Shown in pieces: positions 27,220 to 34,969 of a DNA stretch of 64,000 nt. Origin of the DNA: Ilumatobacter nonamiensis YM16-303 (GTDB taxonomy: Bacteria > Actinomycetota > Acidimicrobiia > Acidimicrobiales > Ilumatobacteraceae). Both the position numbers and the translations under genes were made by a program. The stretch spans positions 1-64,000 of the forward strand of contig NZ_BAOL01000020.1 of assembly GCF_000350145.1 (NCBI RefSeq), written 5' to 3'. The notes beneath the pieces are model-generated. The model had not been told where the DNA came from and did not search any database. It saw only the letters and a program-made list of their open reading frames with translations. Numbering within the stretch: the first letter of the stretch is position 1; each line of letters starts with the position of its first letter.

Positions 27220-27756
27220 ATGGGGACGTTGGTGTTGACGGTGATCGGCGACGACCGTTCGGGACTGGTCGAGGCGGTCGCTGAAGTGGTGGCTCGACAC
27301 GGTGCCAGCTGGGATCGCAGCAGCATGGCGCGGTTGGGGACGAAGTTCGCCGGCATCGTCGAGGTGAGCGTCGGTGACCGGTTGGTCGATGCGCTCGTCG
27401 CCGATCTCGACCCGCTCACGTCGCAGGGTCTGCTCGAGATCGGGGTCGAGAACGCGGGCACCGACAACGATGGCGACGCAGCGGCCGGCGGCGCAGACGA
27501 GTTCCTCACACTCGACCTGGTGGGCCAGAACCGGCCCGGCATCGTGCACGAGATCTCGCGAGCGTTGGCGGCTCACGGTGTGAGCATCGACGAACTCGAG
27601 ACGGCGTCGACGAGCGCGCCGATGTCGGGTGAGATCCTGTTCGAGGCCCACGCTCTGCTGCGCGCACCCGCCGGCCTCGACCAAGACCGACTCGCCGCGG
27701 CCCTCGAAGGCCTCGCCAACGAACTGATGGTCGACATCGACCTGTCCGATCTCTAG
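27220..27756 (+). CDS. Tandem ACT-domain protein (GcvR-like)
   Basis: 178 aa made of two ACT domains: residues 1-80 (TLVLTVIGDDRSGLVEAVAEV) and about 90-175 (FLTLDLVGQNRPGIVHEISRAL). This is the layout of the glycine cleavage repressor GcvR family, which bind small ligands and act through partner regulators; no DNA-binding domain is present. The ligand is unknown. TAGGGT lies exactly at -12 to -7 of the ATG and no Shine-Dalgarno is present. Its 3' end overlaps the convergent YjbR gene by 4 nt. Confidence 0.85.
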   Translation: MGTLVLTVIGDDRSGLVEAVAEVVARHGASWDRSSMARLGTKFAGIVEVSVGDRLVDALVADLDPLTSQGLLEIGVENAGTDNDGDAAAGGADEFLTLDLVGQNRPGIVHEISRALAAHGVSIDELETASTSAPMSGEILFEAHALLRAPAGLDQDRLAAALEGLANELMVDIDLSDL

Positions 27757-28133
27757 TCGGACGACGCCTGGTCGAGGATGGCGATGAGCTTCGCCGGCGC
27801 CTTCTGGCGGTAGGCGTCCTCGAGGAAGTCAGCGAGATCGACGTCCGACACGTCGGCGAGGCGGACCAGCATCGCGCCGTAGCCGTCGTAGTGCGGTGTG
27901 CTGAACAGCACGTCGAACTCGTCGAGCAGCGCCGGCTTCTCCTCCACATCGCACATCACGACGAGCACCTCGGTGTCGTCCGGATCGATGCCGTCGCGTG
28001 CGTACTCGCGGTCGCTCCACATCCGACAGAACGATTTCTTCTTCACCTTGAGCGACGGAGTTCCGTACGACGTGCTCTCCTCGACGTCGGGAAACGCGGT
28101 CCCGATGCGGCGGACATCGTCGAACGTTGCCAT
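27753..28133 (-). CDS. MmcQ/YjbR family protein
   Basis: 126 aa, small alpha/beta fold of the YjbR/CyaY-like family: MATFDDVRRIGTAFPDVEES, SYGTPSLKVKKKSFCRMW, and the C-terminal ADVSDVDLADFLEDAY. The biochemical role of this family is not established; double-wing DNA-binding has been proposed for YjbR. A distant paralogue lies at 53343-53714. The start codon faces that of the selenoprotein gene across only 9 nt. Confidence 0.85.
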   Translation of the reverse strand: MATFDDVRRIGTAFPDVEESTSYGTPSLKVKKKSFCRMWSDREYARDGIDPDDTEVLVVMCDVEEKPALLDEFDVLFSTPHYDGYGAMLVRLADVSDVDLADFLEDAYRQKAPAKLIAILDQASSD

Positions 28134-28145
28134 GATCCCATCATG
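28131..28145. promoter_or_regulatory. Palindrome holding two divergent start codons and -10-like boxes
   Basis: CATGATCCCATCATG has 6-bp arms around CCC. The left arm contains the start codon of the minus-strand YjbR gene and, on the plus strand, CATGAT at exactly -12 to -7 of the selenoprotein ATG (28143). The right arm mirrors this. Both mRNAs could be leaderless from one overlapping divergent promoter. Confidence 0.45.
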
Positions 28146-28811
28146 GTCGATTCATCGGATGTGTACGAGCCGATCCTCGGATTGCGGCGCGGCGGGAGCG
28201 CGGTCGTGTTGCTCACGTATCGCGGCGATTGGTGACCGTACTGCTGTGGCCAGCTCGTGAAGCTGGCATCGGTGAGTGACCGGATCCATCAGGCGGGCGC
28301 GGAGATCATCGCGATCAGTGTCGACTCCGACGAGCGGAACGCGGCGATGCTCGAGCGTTGGCCGATTCCGAACGTGTTGTACGTCAGCGACCCCGGTGGC
28401 GAGACATATTTGAAGCCGATGGACATGTTCAACCCGGAGGACCGCGACGGGATCGCGCTGCCCGGGCTGTTCGTGATCGACCCCGACGGGAACGAGGTGT
28501 TCGGATACCGGGGACGTGACTACGCGGATCGCACTCACGACGACGATCTGATCGATGTGCTCGACGGCCTCGGGCTCGACCCGATCGACCCGCCGGCGGG
28601 TGGTCCCGTGGTCGAAGGAGTCGACGTGGATCAGCGGGGTGCGTTCACTCCGCAGATGTTCGGCCCGTACTTCCGAGGGAACATGTTCGGTGCGGGCGCG
28701 ATCGGCAGCCGTGCCGAAGGGGACGAGGCGCGCAGCCTCGCTCGTGAGCACCGCAAGATGGCGCAGTCGATGCTGGAGGCGTGGGGCGAGGTCAAACGCA
28801 GCGGAGAATGA
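28143..28811 (+). CDS. Redoxin (AhpC/TSA-like) selenoprotein with in-frame UGA as selenocysteine 31
   Basis: Read through the TGA at 28233-28235, this frame gives a 222-aa thioredoxin-fold protein: 30 residues ending LTYRGDW, then Sec31, then PYCCGQLVKLASV. W-U-P-Y-C is the Sec form of the W-C-P-Y-C site of peroxiredoxin-like proteins, with C34 as resolving Cys. Downstream the fold continues normally (EIIAISVDSDERN, GLFVIDPDGNEVFGYRGRD). A hairpin at 28249-28267 fits a bacterial SECIS element. Without readthrough, the only start is GTG 28257, which lies in the hairpin loop and loses the active site. The C-terminal 50 residues are family-specific. Predicted to reduce peroxide or disulfide substrates. 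It is probably co-transcribed with the oxygenase 22 nt downstream. Confidence 0.85.
28233..28267 (+). promoter_or_regulatory. Selenocysteine UGA and predicted bacterial SECIS hairpin
   Basis: TGA 28233-28235 is followed after 13 nt by a perfect 7-bp stem, GCCAGCT (28249-28255) with AGCTGGC (28261-28267), closing a CGTGA loop. The loop starts 20 nt past the UGA and has G at its second position, which fits the known bacterial SECIS rules (apical loop roughly 16-37 nt downstream, G in the first two loop bases). The hairpin lies inside the coding sequence, as required for SelB-guided decoding. Confidence 0.8.
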
Positions 28812-28833
28812 CGGCTCTGACGATGGACACCCG

Positions 28834-29826
28834 ATGCTCGGGACCGTGGGCGGCGAGATCGTGCTGAACAGCTTCGATCTCTCTCCGTTCGCGACCGGCG
28901 CCGACCTCTCATCGGAGGCTGCGCGTCGCACCGCGGGTCTGATCGACCAGACGCTGTGCGAGACCGGCTTCCTCCTCGTCGACGGACACGGTGTTCCCGA
29001 TGAGATCCGCGCGGGGTACTTCGCAGCGATGCGCGAGTTCTTCGCCCTCCCGGAGTCCGACAAGGAGGCGATCGCGATCGGGCTCTCGGACTGCCACCGG
29101 GGTTACGTCGGTTTCGAGACCGAATCGCTCGATGGGATGGCGGGCGATCTGAAGGAGACGCTCGACACCGGGATCGACCACGCTCCCGATCATCCCGAGG
29201 TCGTCGCGGGGACACCGCTCCACGGTCCGAACCAGTGGCCCGATCTGCTCGGTTTCCGAGAGGCGGTGGAGGCCTACCGCGAGGCGATGATCGAGGCGGT
29301 GCTGCGGATGCAGCGGGCGATGTCGATGGCGCTCGGCCTCGATCCGTTCTTCATCGAGGGACAGCCGGGCGAGCCGATGTACCACCTGCGGCTGATCCAC
29401 TATCCGCCGATGGAAACGGTCACGCCGGAACCGGGGCAGCTCGGCTGCGGGGCGCACACGGACTACGGCACGCTCACCTTGCTCGCGGACGACGGCAACG
29501 GTGGGCTCCAGGTGTGCGAGCGGTCGGGGGAGTGGGTCGACGTGTCCGTCCCGCCGGGCAAGCTCGTCGTGAACCTCGGTGACCTCATGGCGATCTGGAC
29601 GAACGACCGGTGGGTGTCGAACCCGCACCGTGTCGTGAACCCGCCCGGTGTCGACCGGTACTCGTCGCCGCTGTTCGTCGAGCCGGCATTCCATCTGGAG
29701 ATCTCGGCGATCCCGACGTGCGTGCCAGCCGGGGAGCCGCCACGGCACGAGCCGATGGTGACCGGGCCGTATCTGCTGTCCCGCTTCGACGGGACCCACA
29801 GCTACCGCAACGAACTGCTTCGGTGA
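28834..29826 (+). CDS. 2-oxoglutarate/Fe(II)-dependent dioxygenase, isopenicillin N synthase family
   Basis: 330 aa with the DIOX_N domain (about 1-120, ETGFLLVDGHGVPDEI) and the C-terminal double-stranded beta helix. Iron ligands are H and D of GAHTDYGTL and H of NPHRVVN; the 2OG-binding Arg is in DRYSSPLF. Substrate unknown; close families oxidise small amines, purines or plant-hormone-like molecules. A second family member is at 50794-51837. ATG 28834 lies 22 nt after the selenoprotein stop and the O-methyltransferase follows 12 nt after its own stop, suggesting an operon. Confidence 0.88.
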   Translation: MLGTVGGEIVLNSFDLSPFATGADLSSEAARRTAGLIDQTLCETGFLLVDGHGVPDEIRAGYFAAMREFFALPESDKEAIAIGLSDCHRGYVGFETESLDGMAGDLKETLDTGIDHAPDHPEVVAGTPLHGPNQWPDLLGFREAVEAYREAMIEAVLRMQRAMSMALGLDPFFIEGQPGEPMYHLRLIHYPPMETVTPEPGQLGCGAHTDYGTLTLLADDGNGGLQVCERSGEWVDVSVPPGKLVVNLGDLMAIWTNDRWVSNPHRVVNPPGVDRYSSPLFVEPAFHLEISAIPTCVPAGEPPRHEPMVTGPYLLSRFDGTHSYRNELLR

Positions 29827-29838
29827 GAACATGGGCCG

Positions 29839-30510
29839 ATGAGATCCTTCGGCATCCCTGACGACATCCAGCAGTACGTGGTCGACCATCTCGACACGGA
29901 CCCGATCGCGGCACAGCTGGCGACGGCGACGCGCGAGCGTTTCGGTGATCTCGCCGGCATGAACATCGGCGAGGACCAGGGTCGGTTCATGCAGTTGCTG
30001 GTCGAGGCAACCGGAGCGCGCACGATCGTCGAGGTCGGCACGTTCACCGGGATGTCCGCACTGTGGCTCGCACGAGGACTCCCGACCGACGGTCGCCTGA
30101 TCTGCTTCGACCTCGTCGACACGTACCTCGAGACCGCGATGGAAGCGTGGACCGCCGCTGGGGTCGCCGATCGGATCGACATGCGGATCGGACCCGCCGC
30201 CGACGGGCTCGCACAGCTCCCGGACGAGCCGCATGTCGATCTCGCGTTCCTCGACGCCGACAAGGGCGGCTACCGCACTTATCTCGACCTGCTGCTTCCG
30301 CGGCTCACGGAACGGGGTGCGATCCTCGTGGACAACGTGCTCTGGTCGGGCCGCATCCTCGACGCCGACGCGACCGACGACAACACGGTCGCCCTGCGTG
30401 ACTTCAACGACCACGTCGCGGGTCGAGACGACTGTGAATCGGTGATCCTCACCCTCGGCGACGGCGTCACTCTCATCCGGCCCAGAAGGGGGCACGCAAC
30501 TCCCGCTTGA
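29839..30510 (+). CDS. Class I SAM-dependent O-methyltransferase (CCoAOMT-like)
   Basis: 223 aa. The SAM-binding motif I is VEVGTFTGMSALWLARGL; the divalent-metal and catechol-type site is built by LAFLDADKGGY and LVDNVLWSG, as in caffeoyl-CoA/catechol O-methyltransferases. MNIGEDQGRFMQLLVEATGA is the typical entry helix (often seen as QGQFL). The methyl acceptor is unknown. Its last 38 nt overlap the convergent acyl-CoA synthetase gene. Confidence 0.9.
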   Translation: MRSFGIPDDIQQYVVDHLDTDPIAAQLATATRERFGDLAGMNIGEDQGRFMQLLVEATGARTIVEVGTFTGMSALWLARGLPTDGRLICFDLVDTYLETAMEAWTAAGVADRIDMRIGPAADGLAQLPDEPHVDLAFLDADKGGYRTYLDLLLPRLTERGAILVDNVLWSGRILDADATDDNTVALRDFNDHVAGRDDCESVILTLGDGVTLIRPRRGHATPA

Positions 30511-32011
30511 GGATCTTGCCGGAGCCGGTCTTGGGGAGCTCGTCGATCCAGTCGATGGATCGGGGGATCTTGTAGTTGGCGAGGTGCGCGCGAGCGTGAA
30601 CGGCGACGGCCGCCTCGTCCAACTCGGTGCCGGGCACGCGCACGATCACCGCGTGGACCGACTCGCCCCACTCCTCGTTCGGGATCCCGAAGACGGCGGC
30701 TTCGAAGATGTCGGGGTGCGCCTCGAGCGCCGCTTCGATCTCGGCCGGGTAGATGTTCATCCCGCCGGAGATGATCATGTCCTTCTTCCGGTCGCAGATG
30801 TAGATGAAGCCCTCGTCGTCGCGGTAGGCGATGTCGCCGACGGTCTGGAATCCGTCTCGATGGTCTTCTTCGAACTTGTCGTGCTGCTTGTAGTAGTCGT
30901 TGAACACCGAGCCCGACCGGACGTACAACTCGCCGGTCGCCTCGGGACCGGTGTCGGTGACGATGTTGCCGGCGTCGTCGTACAGCCGGATCTCGACCTG
31001 CGGCGCCTCCTTGCCGCACGATCCCGGCTTGCGCATCTGGTCTTCCGGGCGCATCACCGTGTTCACGCCGAGCTCGGTCGATCCGTAGACCTCGAACAAC
31101 GACTCGGGCGGGAAGTTCTCGACGTACTGCTGCTTGAGGGCGAAGCTCCACGGCGCCGCGTTGGCGATCATCACCCGCATCGACGAGGTGTCGAAGCGCG
31201 CCTTGGTCTCCTCGTCGACGTTGCAGATCATCCGGATCGGCGTCGGCGCGGCGAACGTCGTGGTCGCGCGGTAGGCGTCGACGAGGCGCAACCAGTCGGT
31301 CGGATCGAACTTGCGTTGGAGCACGATGGTCTGGCCCATCGCGAGGCCGATCCCCATGAAGCCGCCGGGTCCCGAGTGGTAGAGCGGGCCGGTCGTGATG
31401 TAGGTGTCGTCGGGGCTGTACCCGATGAATGCCAACAGCGCGCCGGCCTGGGCGGTGCTTCCGGACGTCTTGCGATACGCACCCTTCGGCTTGCCGGTGG
31501 TGCCCGACGTGTAGATCATCGTCGCCGCTTCCTCGTCGGCGTCGGGAACGTCGGGCGGGGTGTCGGGAGCGGTGGCGACGAGTGGGTCGACGAGCGTGCC
31601 CGGTCCGTCGCCATCGAACACGAACACGTTGGTCACCTTCGGGATGTCATCGCGGACCCGTTCGAACAGCGGCGCGAACTCGGCGTCGACGTAGACCGTC
31701 GTGGCGTCGCTGTGGTCGACGACGTAGGCCGCCTCCTCGTCGGACAGGCGATAGTTGAGCGGGACCGCCGTCGCTCCGACCTTGCGGGCGGCGTTGACCA
31801 TCGTGACGATGCCGGTCGAGTTCTGGCCGCACCACACGACCTTGTCGCCGTGGGAGACACCGTGCTCGAGGAGTACGTGTGCGAGACGATTCGATTCCTG
31901 TTCGAGTTCGGCGTAGGTGAGCGTGCGGACGTTCCCGTCGCCGCGGTCGTCGATCACCGCGAGCTTGTCGCCCTGGTTCGTCGCGTGGGTGGTCAGCAGA
32001 TCTGCGGTCAT
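30473..32011 (-). CDS. AMP-binding acyl-CoA synthetase
   Basis: 512-aa ANL-superfamily ligase that activates a carboxylic acid with ATP and joins it to CoA. Motifs are MIYTSGTTGKPKGA (P-loop), EVYGSTELG, the hinge DRKKDMIISGGMNIYPAEIE, and the catalytic Lys in KTGSGKILKREL. It is the normal length and complete. The acyl substrate cannot be read from sequence; medium- or long-chain fatty acids are usual. The upstream start context has TAGGAC at -12 to -7, a weak -10. The 3' end overlaps the methyltransferase gene. Confidence 0.93.
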   Translation of the reverse strand: MTADLLTTHATNQGDKLAVIDDRGDGNVRTLTYAELEQESNRLAHVLLEHGVSHGDKVVWCGQNSTGIVTMVNAARKVGATAVPLNYRLSDEEAAYVVDHSDATTVYVDAEFAPLFERVRDDIPKVTNVFVFDGDGPGTLVDPLVATAPDTPPDVPDADEEAATMIYTSGTTGKPKGAYRKTSGSTAQAGALLAFIGYSPDDTYITTGPLYHSGPGGFMGIGLAMGQTIVLQRKFDPTDWLRLVDAYRATTTFAAPTPIRMICNVDEETKARFDTSSMRVMIANAAPWSFALKQQYVENFPPESLFEVYGSTELGVNTVMRPEDQMRKPGSCGKEAPQVEIRLYDDAGNIVTDTGPEATGELYVRSGSVFNDYYKQHDKFEEDHRDGFQTVGDIAYRDDEGFIYICDRKKDMIISGGMNIYPAEIEAALEAHPDIFEAAVFGIPNEEWGESVHAVIVRVPGTELDEAAVAVHARAHLANYKIPRSIDWIDELPKTGSGKILKRELRAPFWAG

Positions 32012-32076
32012 GGCGGTGTCCTATCAGACTCACGAGCGCGCATGCGCAGCGCAGCGGTCACCGGCAGAGCGGGGTT

Positions 32077-32832
32077 TCACGCCGCCTGATCCGCGTGCCA
32101 GCACCGGTCGAGCACCCGATGCCACCGGTTCGACGGCAGGTCGGGATGGAGCGCGGCCAGGCCGGTGCAGAACTTGCTGATCCGTTGCGGTCGCACGTGG
32201 TGTTGCCACAACCAGCGGTCTGCCGCGCTCGGAGCACCGCTCGACTTGGTCTCGACGACGACCCGGTCGAGCGTCGCGCTGCGTCCCGAGCCGTCACTGC
32301 AGCGGAGGTCGCGATCGATCGTGAACCGGCCGCCGCCATCCACGTCGACGATGGTGCTCCGGGTGTATTCGGTCGTCAACACCGGTTCGAGGTGCTCGGA
32401 GACGTCGTGCGTTCCCGTGGTCTCGTCGATGAAGGTGCGCCCGGCCGTCGTCAGGCACCCGGTGGTGAGATCGGGAACCTCGATCCGCGACTTCACGTTC
32501 GCTCCTCGGGCACCCTTGGTCTTGACCTCCAGGTAGGTGTCGCCCGTGTCGGTGTAGGTCCGCGTCCTGACCTTGAAGCGGCGACGATGCCGATGGGCCG
32601 CTGCTCGGTACAGGGCCAGGTCGGCAGTGTCGAAGTAGGTGGAGCGGTAGCCGAATTCGATCCGGGCATCGATCTCGAGCACGTGTGCCGACATCGGCAG
32701 CTGGTCGACGAGGTCGCGAGCGGTGACCTCATCGACGAGGTATTTTCGGTCGATTCGGGTCTGGAGCGCGGCGATCTCGTCGACGCGGTCGAGTGTGATC
32801 CGTGGGCGTTCGAGCGTCGGTGCGGTACTCAT
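32077..32832 (-). CDS. VTC domain protein (polyphosphate polymerase-like)
   Basis: 251 aa with the triphosphate-tunnel VTC fold: RIDRKYLVDEVTARDLVDQL, EFGYRSTYFDTADLALYRAA, a basic RHRRRFKVRTRTYTDTGDTY strand, EVKTKGARGANVKSRIEVP. The charged residues match those lining the polyphosphate tunnel of yeast Vtc4. Bacterial copies commonly sit with DUF4956 and CotH genes, as here; their role is not proven, and polyphosphate synthesis is inferred from Vtc4. Its start overlaps the DUF4956 stop by 4 nt. Confidence 0.85.
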   Translation of the reverse strand: MSTAPTLERPRITLDRVDEIAALQTRIDRKYLVDEVTARDLVDQLPMSAHVLEIDARIEFGYRSTYFDTADLALYRAAAHRHRRRFKVRTRTYTDTGDTYLEVKTKGARGANVKSRIEVPDLTTGCLTTAGRTFIDETTGTHDVSEHLEPVLTTEYTRSTIVDVDGGGRFTIDRDLRCSDGSGRSATLDRVVVETKSSGAPSAADRWLWQHHVRPQRISKFCTGLAALHPDLPSNRWHRVLDRCWHADQAA

Positions 32833-33440
32833 GAGCGGGACCCGATCCGGCCGATGTCGACGCGAACGTCATCGTGGATTGCGTTGTCCGGCGTCGCCCG
32901 TCGGACTTGATAGCGGACGTCGACGACCGTGGTGTCGTTGACGAGATCGAGCTTGCGGATGTCGACGCGGGTGATGTCGGCGTCGAGGAGTTCGGTGAGG
33001 CGGGTGATGGCGTCGCGCTCGTTCGGATAGGCGGTGTCGAGCGTGATCGTCTGGTTGCGACTCCGCGAGTAGAGCGCGGGATGGTCGCCGATGTACAGGG
33101 CGACCAGAATCGCGCCCATCAGGACCGGGGTGAGCCACGCAGGCGACACGGCGATCCCTCCGAGCAGACCGATCGCCAGTGCGGTGAAGAAGTAGGCGAT
33201 GTCCTGCTGCGCCAGTTCCGACGACCGCAGGCGGATGATCGACAGCACACCGAACAGCCCGAGGCCGAGTCCGGCGCTCACCTCGGCGGTGGACAGAGCG
33301 GTCGCGACGGCGAGGACGCCGACGTTGAGCCCGAGGATCGGGACGATCATGTCGCGCCGTCGATGGCGGGGGAAGTAGAGGCCGAACACGAGGAGGGCGA
33401 TGGCGACGAGGTCGGCGGCGACGAGTGCTGGTTGTGACAT
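32829..33440 (-). CDS. DUF4956 membrane protein
   Basis: 203 aa. About four helices in the first 115 residues (LVAADLVAIALLVFGLYF, IVPILGLNVGVLAVATALS, FFTALAIGLLGGIAVS, LTPVLMGAILVALYIG), with the conserved FGVLSIIRLRS between them. The cytosolic C-terminal domain (about 120-203) looks like a small ferredoxin-like alpha/beta unit. It forms a two-gene operon with the VTC protein and could be its membrane partner. Transcribed away from cotH across the 11-bp repeat array. Confidence 0.88.
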   Translation of the reverse strand: MSQPALVAADLVAIALLVFGLYFPRHRRRDMIVPILGLNVGVLAVATALSTAEVSAGLGLGLFGVLSIIRLRSSELAQQDIAYFFTALAIGLLGGIAVSPAWLTPVLMGAILVALYIGDHPALYSRSRNQTITLDTAYPNERDAITRLTELLDADITRVDIRKLDLVNDTTVVDVRYQVRRATPDNAIHDDVRVDIGRIGSRS

Positions 33441-33464
33441 GCCGACCAGCCAACGCCTCGACCT

Positions 33465-33550
33465 TGTGAGCCGTCTGTGAACCGTCGGATGGTTGCGTGT
33501 GATTCGTGCGCGAACCGTTCACGAGATCAGCGGTTCACAGGGAACTCACA
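33465..33550. promoter_or_regulatory. Operator array for an OmpR-family regulator, two inverted pairs of 11-bp repeats
   Basis: Plus strand: TGTGAGCCGTC (33465-33475) is followed directly by TGTGAACCGTC (33476-33486). Minus strand: TGTGAGTTCCC (33550-33540) is followed directly by TGTGAACCGCT (33539-33529). The two pairs face each other across about 42 bp, giving an inverted repeat with arms 33463-33484 and 33531-33552. Tandem sites at 11-bp pitch are typical of OmpR/PhoB dimers, and the cognate regulator is probably the one encoded at 34966. Confidence 0.7.
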
Positions 33551-33595
33551 AGCGCCTCGCATCGTCCGCGCAAGGTGGCGGCGTTGTCTGGTGTC

Positions 33596-34969
33596 ATGAC
33601 TCCCATCCGAACCATTCCCCGCCTCGCAGCCATGTCGGCGCTCGTCGCCATCCTCGCTGCATGCAGCACTCCCGCATCGGAGGCCGCCGGCGACGAGCCC
33701 GTCGCCACCGATCCCGACGCCACCGACACCGACTCGCTCGCAGTCTCCAGCGAGCTGTTCGACTCCAGCACCGTCCACACGATCTCGGTCGGCCTGGACG
33801 AGACCGAGTACGACGCCATGATCCAGACCTTCACCGAAACCGGTGAGAAGGACTGGATCTCGATCGACGTCACGATCGACGGCGAGACCTACGAGAACGC
33901 CGGCATGCGACTGAAGGGCAACTCGTCGTTGTTCGGTCTGAGTGCCGAGACCGCCGACAACCCGGAGGACCTCCCGTGGCTGATCGACCTCGACGAGTTC
34001 GTGGACGGTCAGGACCACGACGGTGTGGACGAGATCGTGATCCGGTCGAACTCGACCGAGACCGGGATGAACGAAGCGGTCGCGCAGGAACTGTTGAGCC
34101 TCACCGGCTTGGCGTCGCAGGATGCGATCGCCACCGCGTTCACCGTCAACGGCGGTGAAACGGAACTCCGGCTGGCGGTCGAGAACCCCGATGGCACCTG
34201 GCACGACGACAACTTCGACGACCAGGACGGCCTGCTCTACAAGGCCGACAGCGAAGGCGACTACAGCTACCGCGGCGACGATCCCGATGCGTACGACGAC
34301 GTCTTCGACCAGGAGGCCGGCGACGACGACCTCACGCCGCTGATCGGGTTCCTCGACTTCATCAACAACTCCGACGACGCGACGTTCGCGGCGGAGTTGG
34401 GCGACCGCCTCGACGTCGACGCCTTCGCGACCTACCTCGCGTACCAGGACCTGATCGGCAACGACGACGACATCGACGGCCGCGGGAACAACTCCTACCT
34501 CCAGTACGACACCACGACCGACCAGTTCACGGTCGTGTCGTGGGACCTCAACCTCGCCTTCGGCACCGCCAACGTCGGTGGCGGGGGCGGAGGCGCAGCG
34601 GGTGGAGGTGTCCCCGGCGGCGGTGCTCCCGGCGGCGGTGTCCCCGGCGAGCTCCCCGTCGGCGGTCCGCCCGCCGGTGCAGCCGGCGAACGCCCGGTCG
34701 GCGGTCCGCCCGCGGGTGACCTTCCGGGTGCTGGTGCCGGCGGGTCCAACATCCTGGTCGAGCGGTTCATGGCCGACGACGGGTTCGCTGCGCTGTACGC
34801 CCAGAAGACCGACGAGCTCACGGAGCTCCTGTTCACCAGCGGTACTGTCGACGACGTGATCGCAGACTGGAGCGACGTGCTCATCGACGGAGCGTCCGAC
34901 CTGGTGGGCGAGGATGTCGTCATGGCTGAAGCCGCAGCGCTGACCGCATACGCCGACGGAGCACGATGA
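33596..34969 (+). CDS. CotH family lipoprotein
   Basis: 457 aa. A lipoprotein signal with lipobox LAAC (Cys about residue 22) places it on the outer face of the membrane. The CotH-kinase-like body includes MRLKGNSSLFG, IVIRSNSTETGMNEAVAQEL, YKADSEGDYSYRGDDP, DLIGNDDDIDGRGNNSYL and FTVVSWDLNLAFG, where Asp residues would bind metal. CotH of Bacillus spores phosphorylates coat proteins. After the core comes a Gly/Pro-rich linker of about 60 residues and a short helical end. Next to VTC/DUF4956 as in many genomes, and coupled by a 4-nt overlap to the response regulator. Confidence 0.85.
   Translation: MTPIRTIPRLAAMSALVAILAACSTPASEAAGDEPVATDPDATDTDSLAVSSELFDSSTVHTISVGLDETEYDAMIQTFTETGEKDWISIDVTIDGETYENAGMRLKGNSSLFGLSAETADNPEDLPWLIDLDEFVDGQDHDGVDEIVIRSNSTETGMNEAVAQELLSLTGLASQDAIATAFTVNGGETELRLAVENPDGTWHDDNFDDQDGLLYKADSEGDYSYRGDDPDAYDDVFDQEAGDDDLTPLIGFLDFINNSDDATFAAELGDRLDVDAFATYLAYQDLIGNDDDIDGRGNNSYLQYDTTTDQFTVVSWDLNLAFGTANVGGGGGGAAGGGVPGGGAPGGGVPGELPVGGPPAGAAGERPVGGPPAGDLPGAGAGGSNILVERFMADDGFAALYAQKTDELTELLFTSGTVDDVIADWSDVLIDGASDLVGEDVVMAEAAALTAYADGAR

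Noticed and set aside
28257-28811. Redoxin read as a 184-aa protein from GTG 28257
   Set aside because: This start lies in the loop of the SECIS-like hairpin, has no promoter or Shine-Dalgarno, and removes the first strand and the active site, all of which are present in frame upstream of the UGA.
28143-28811. Redoxin as a pseudogene with a nonsense mutation
   Set aside because: Chance placement of a single UGA exactly at the catalytic Cys, plus a fitting hairpin and an otherwise intact frame, makes decay unlikely. A sequencing error TGC to TGA remains possible.
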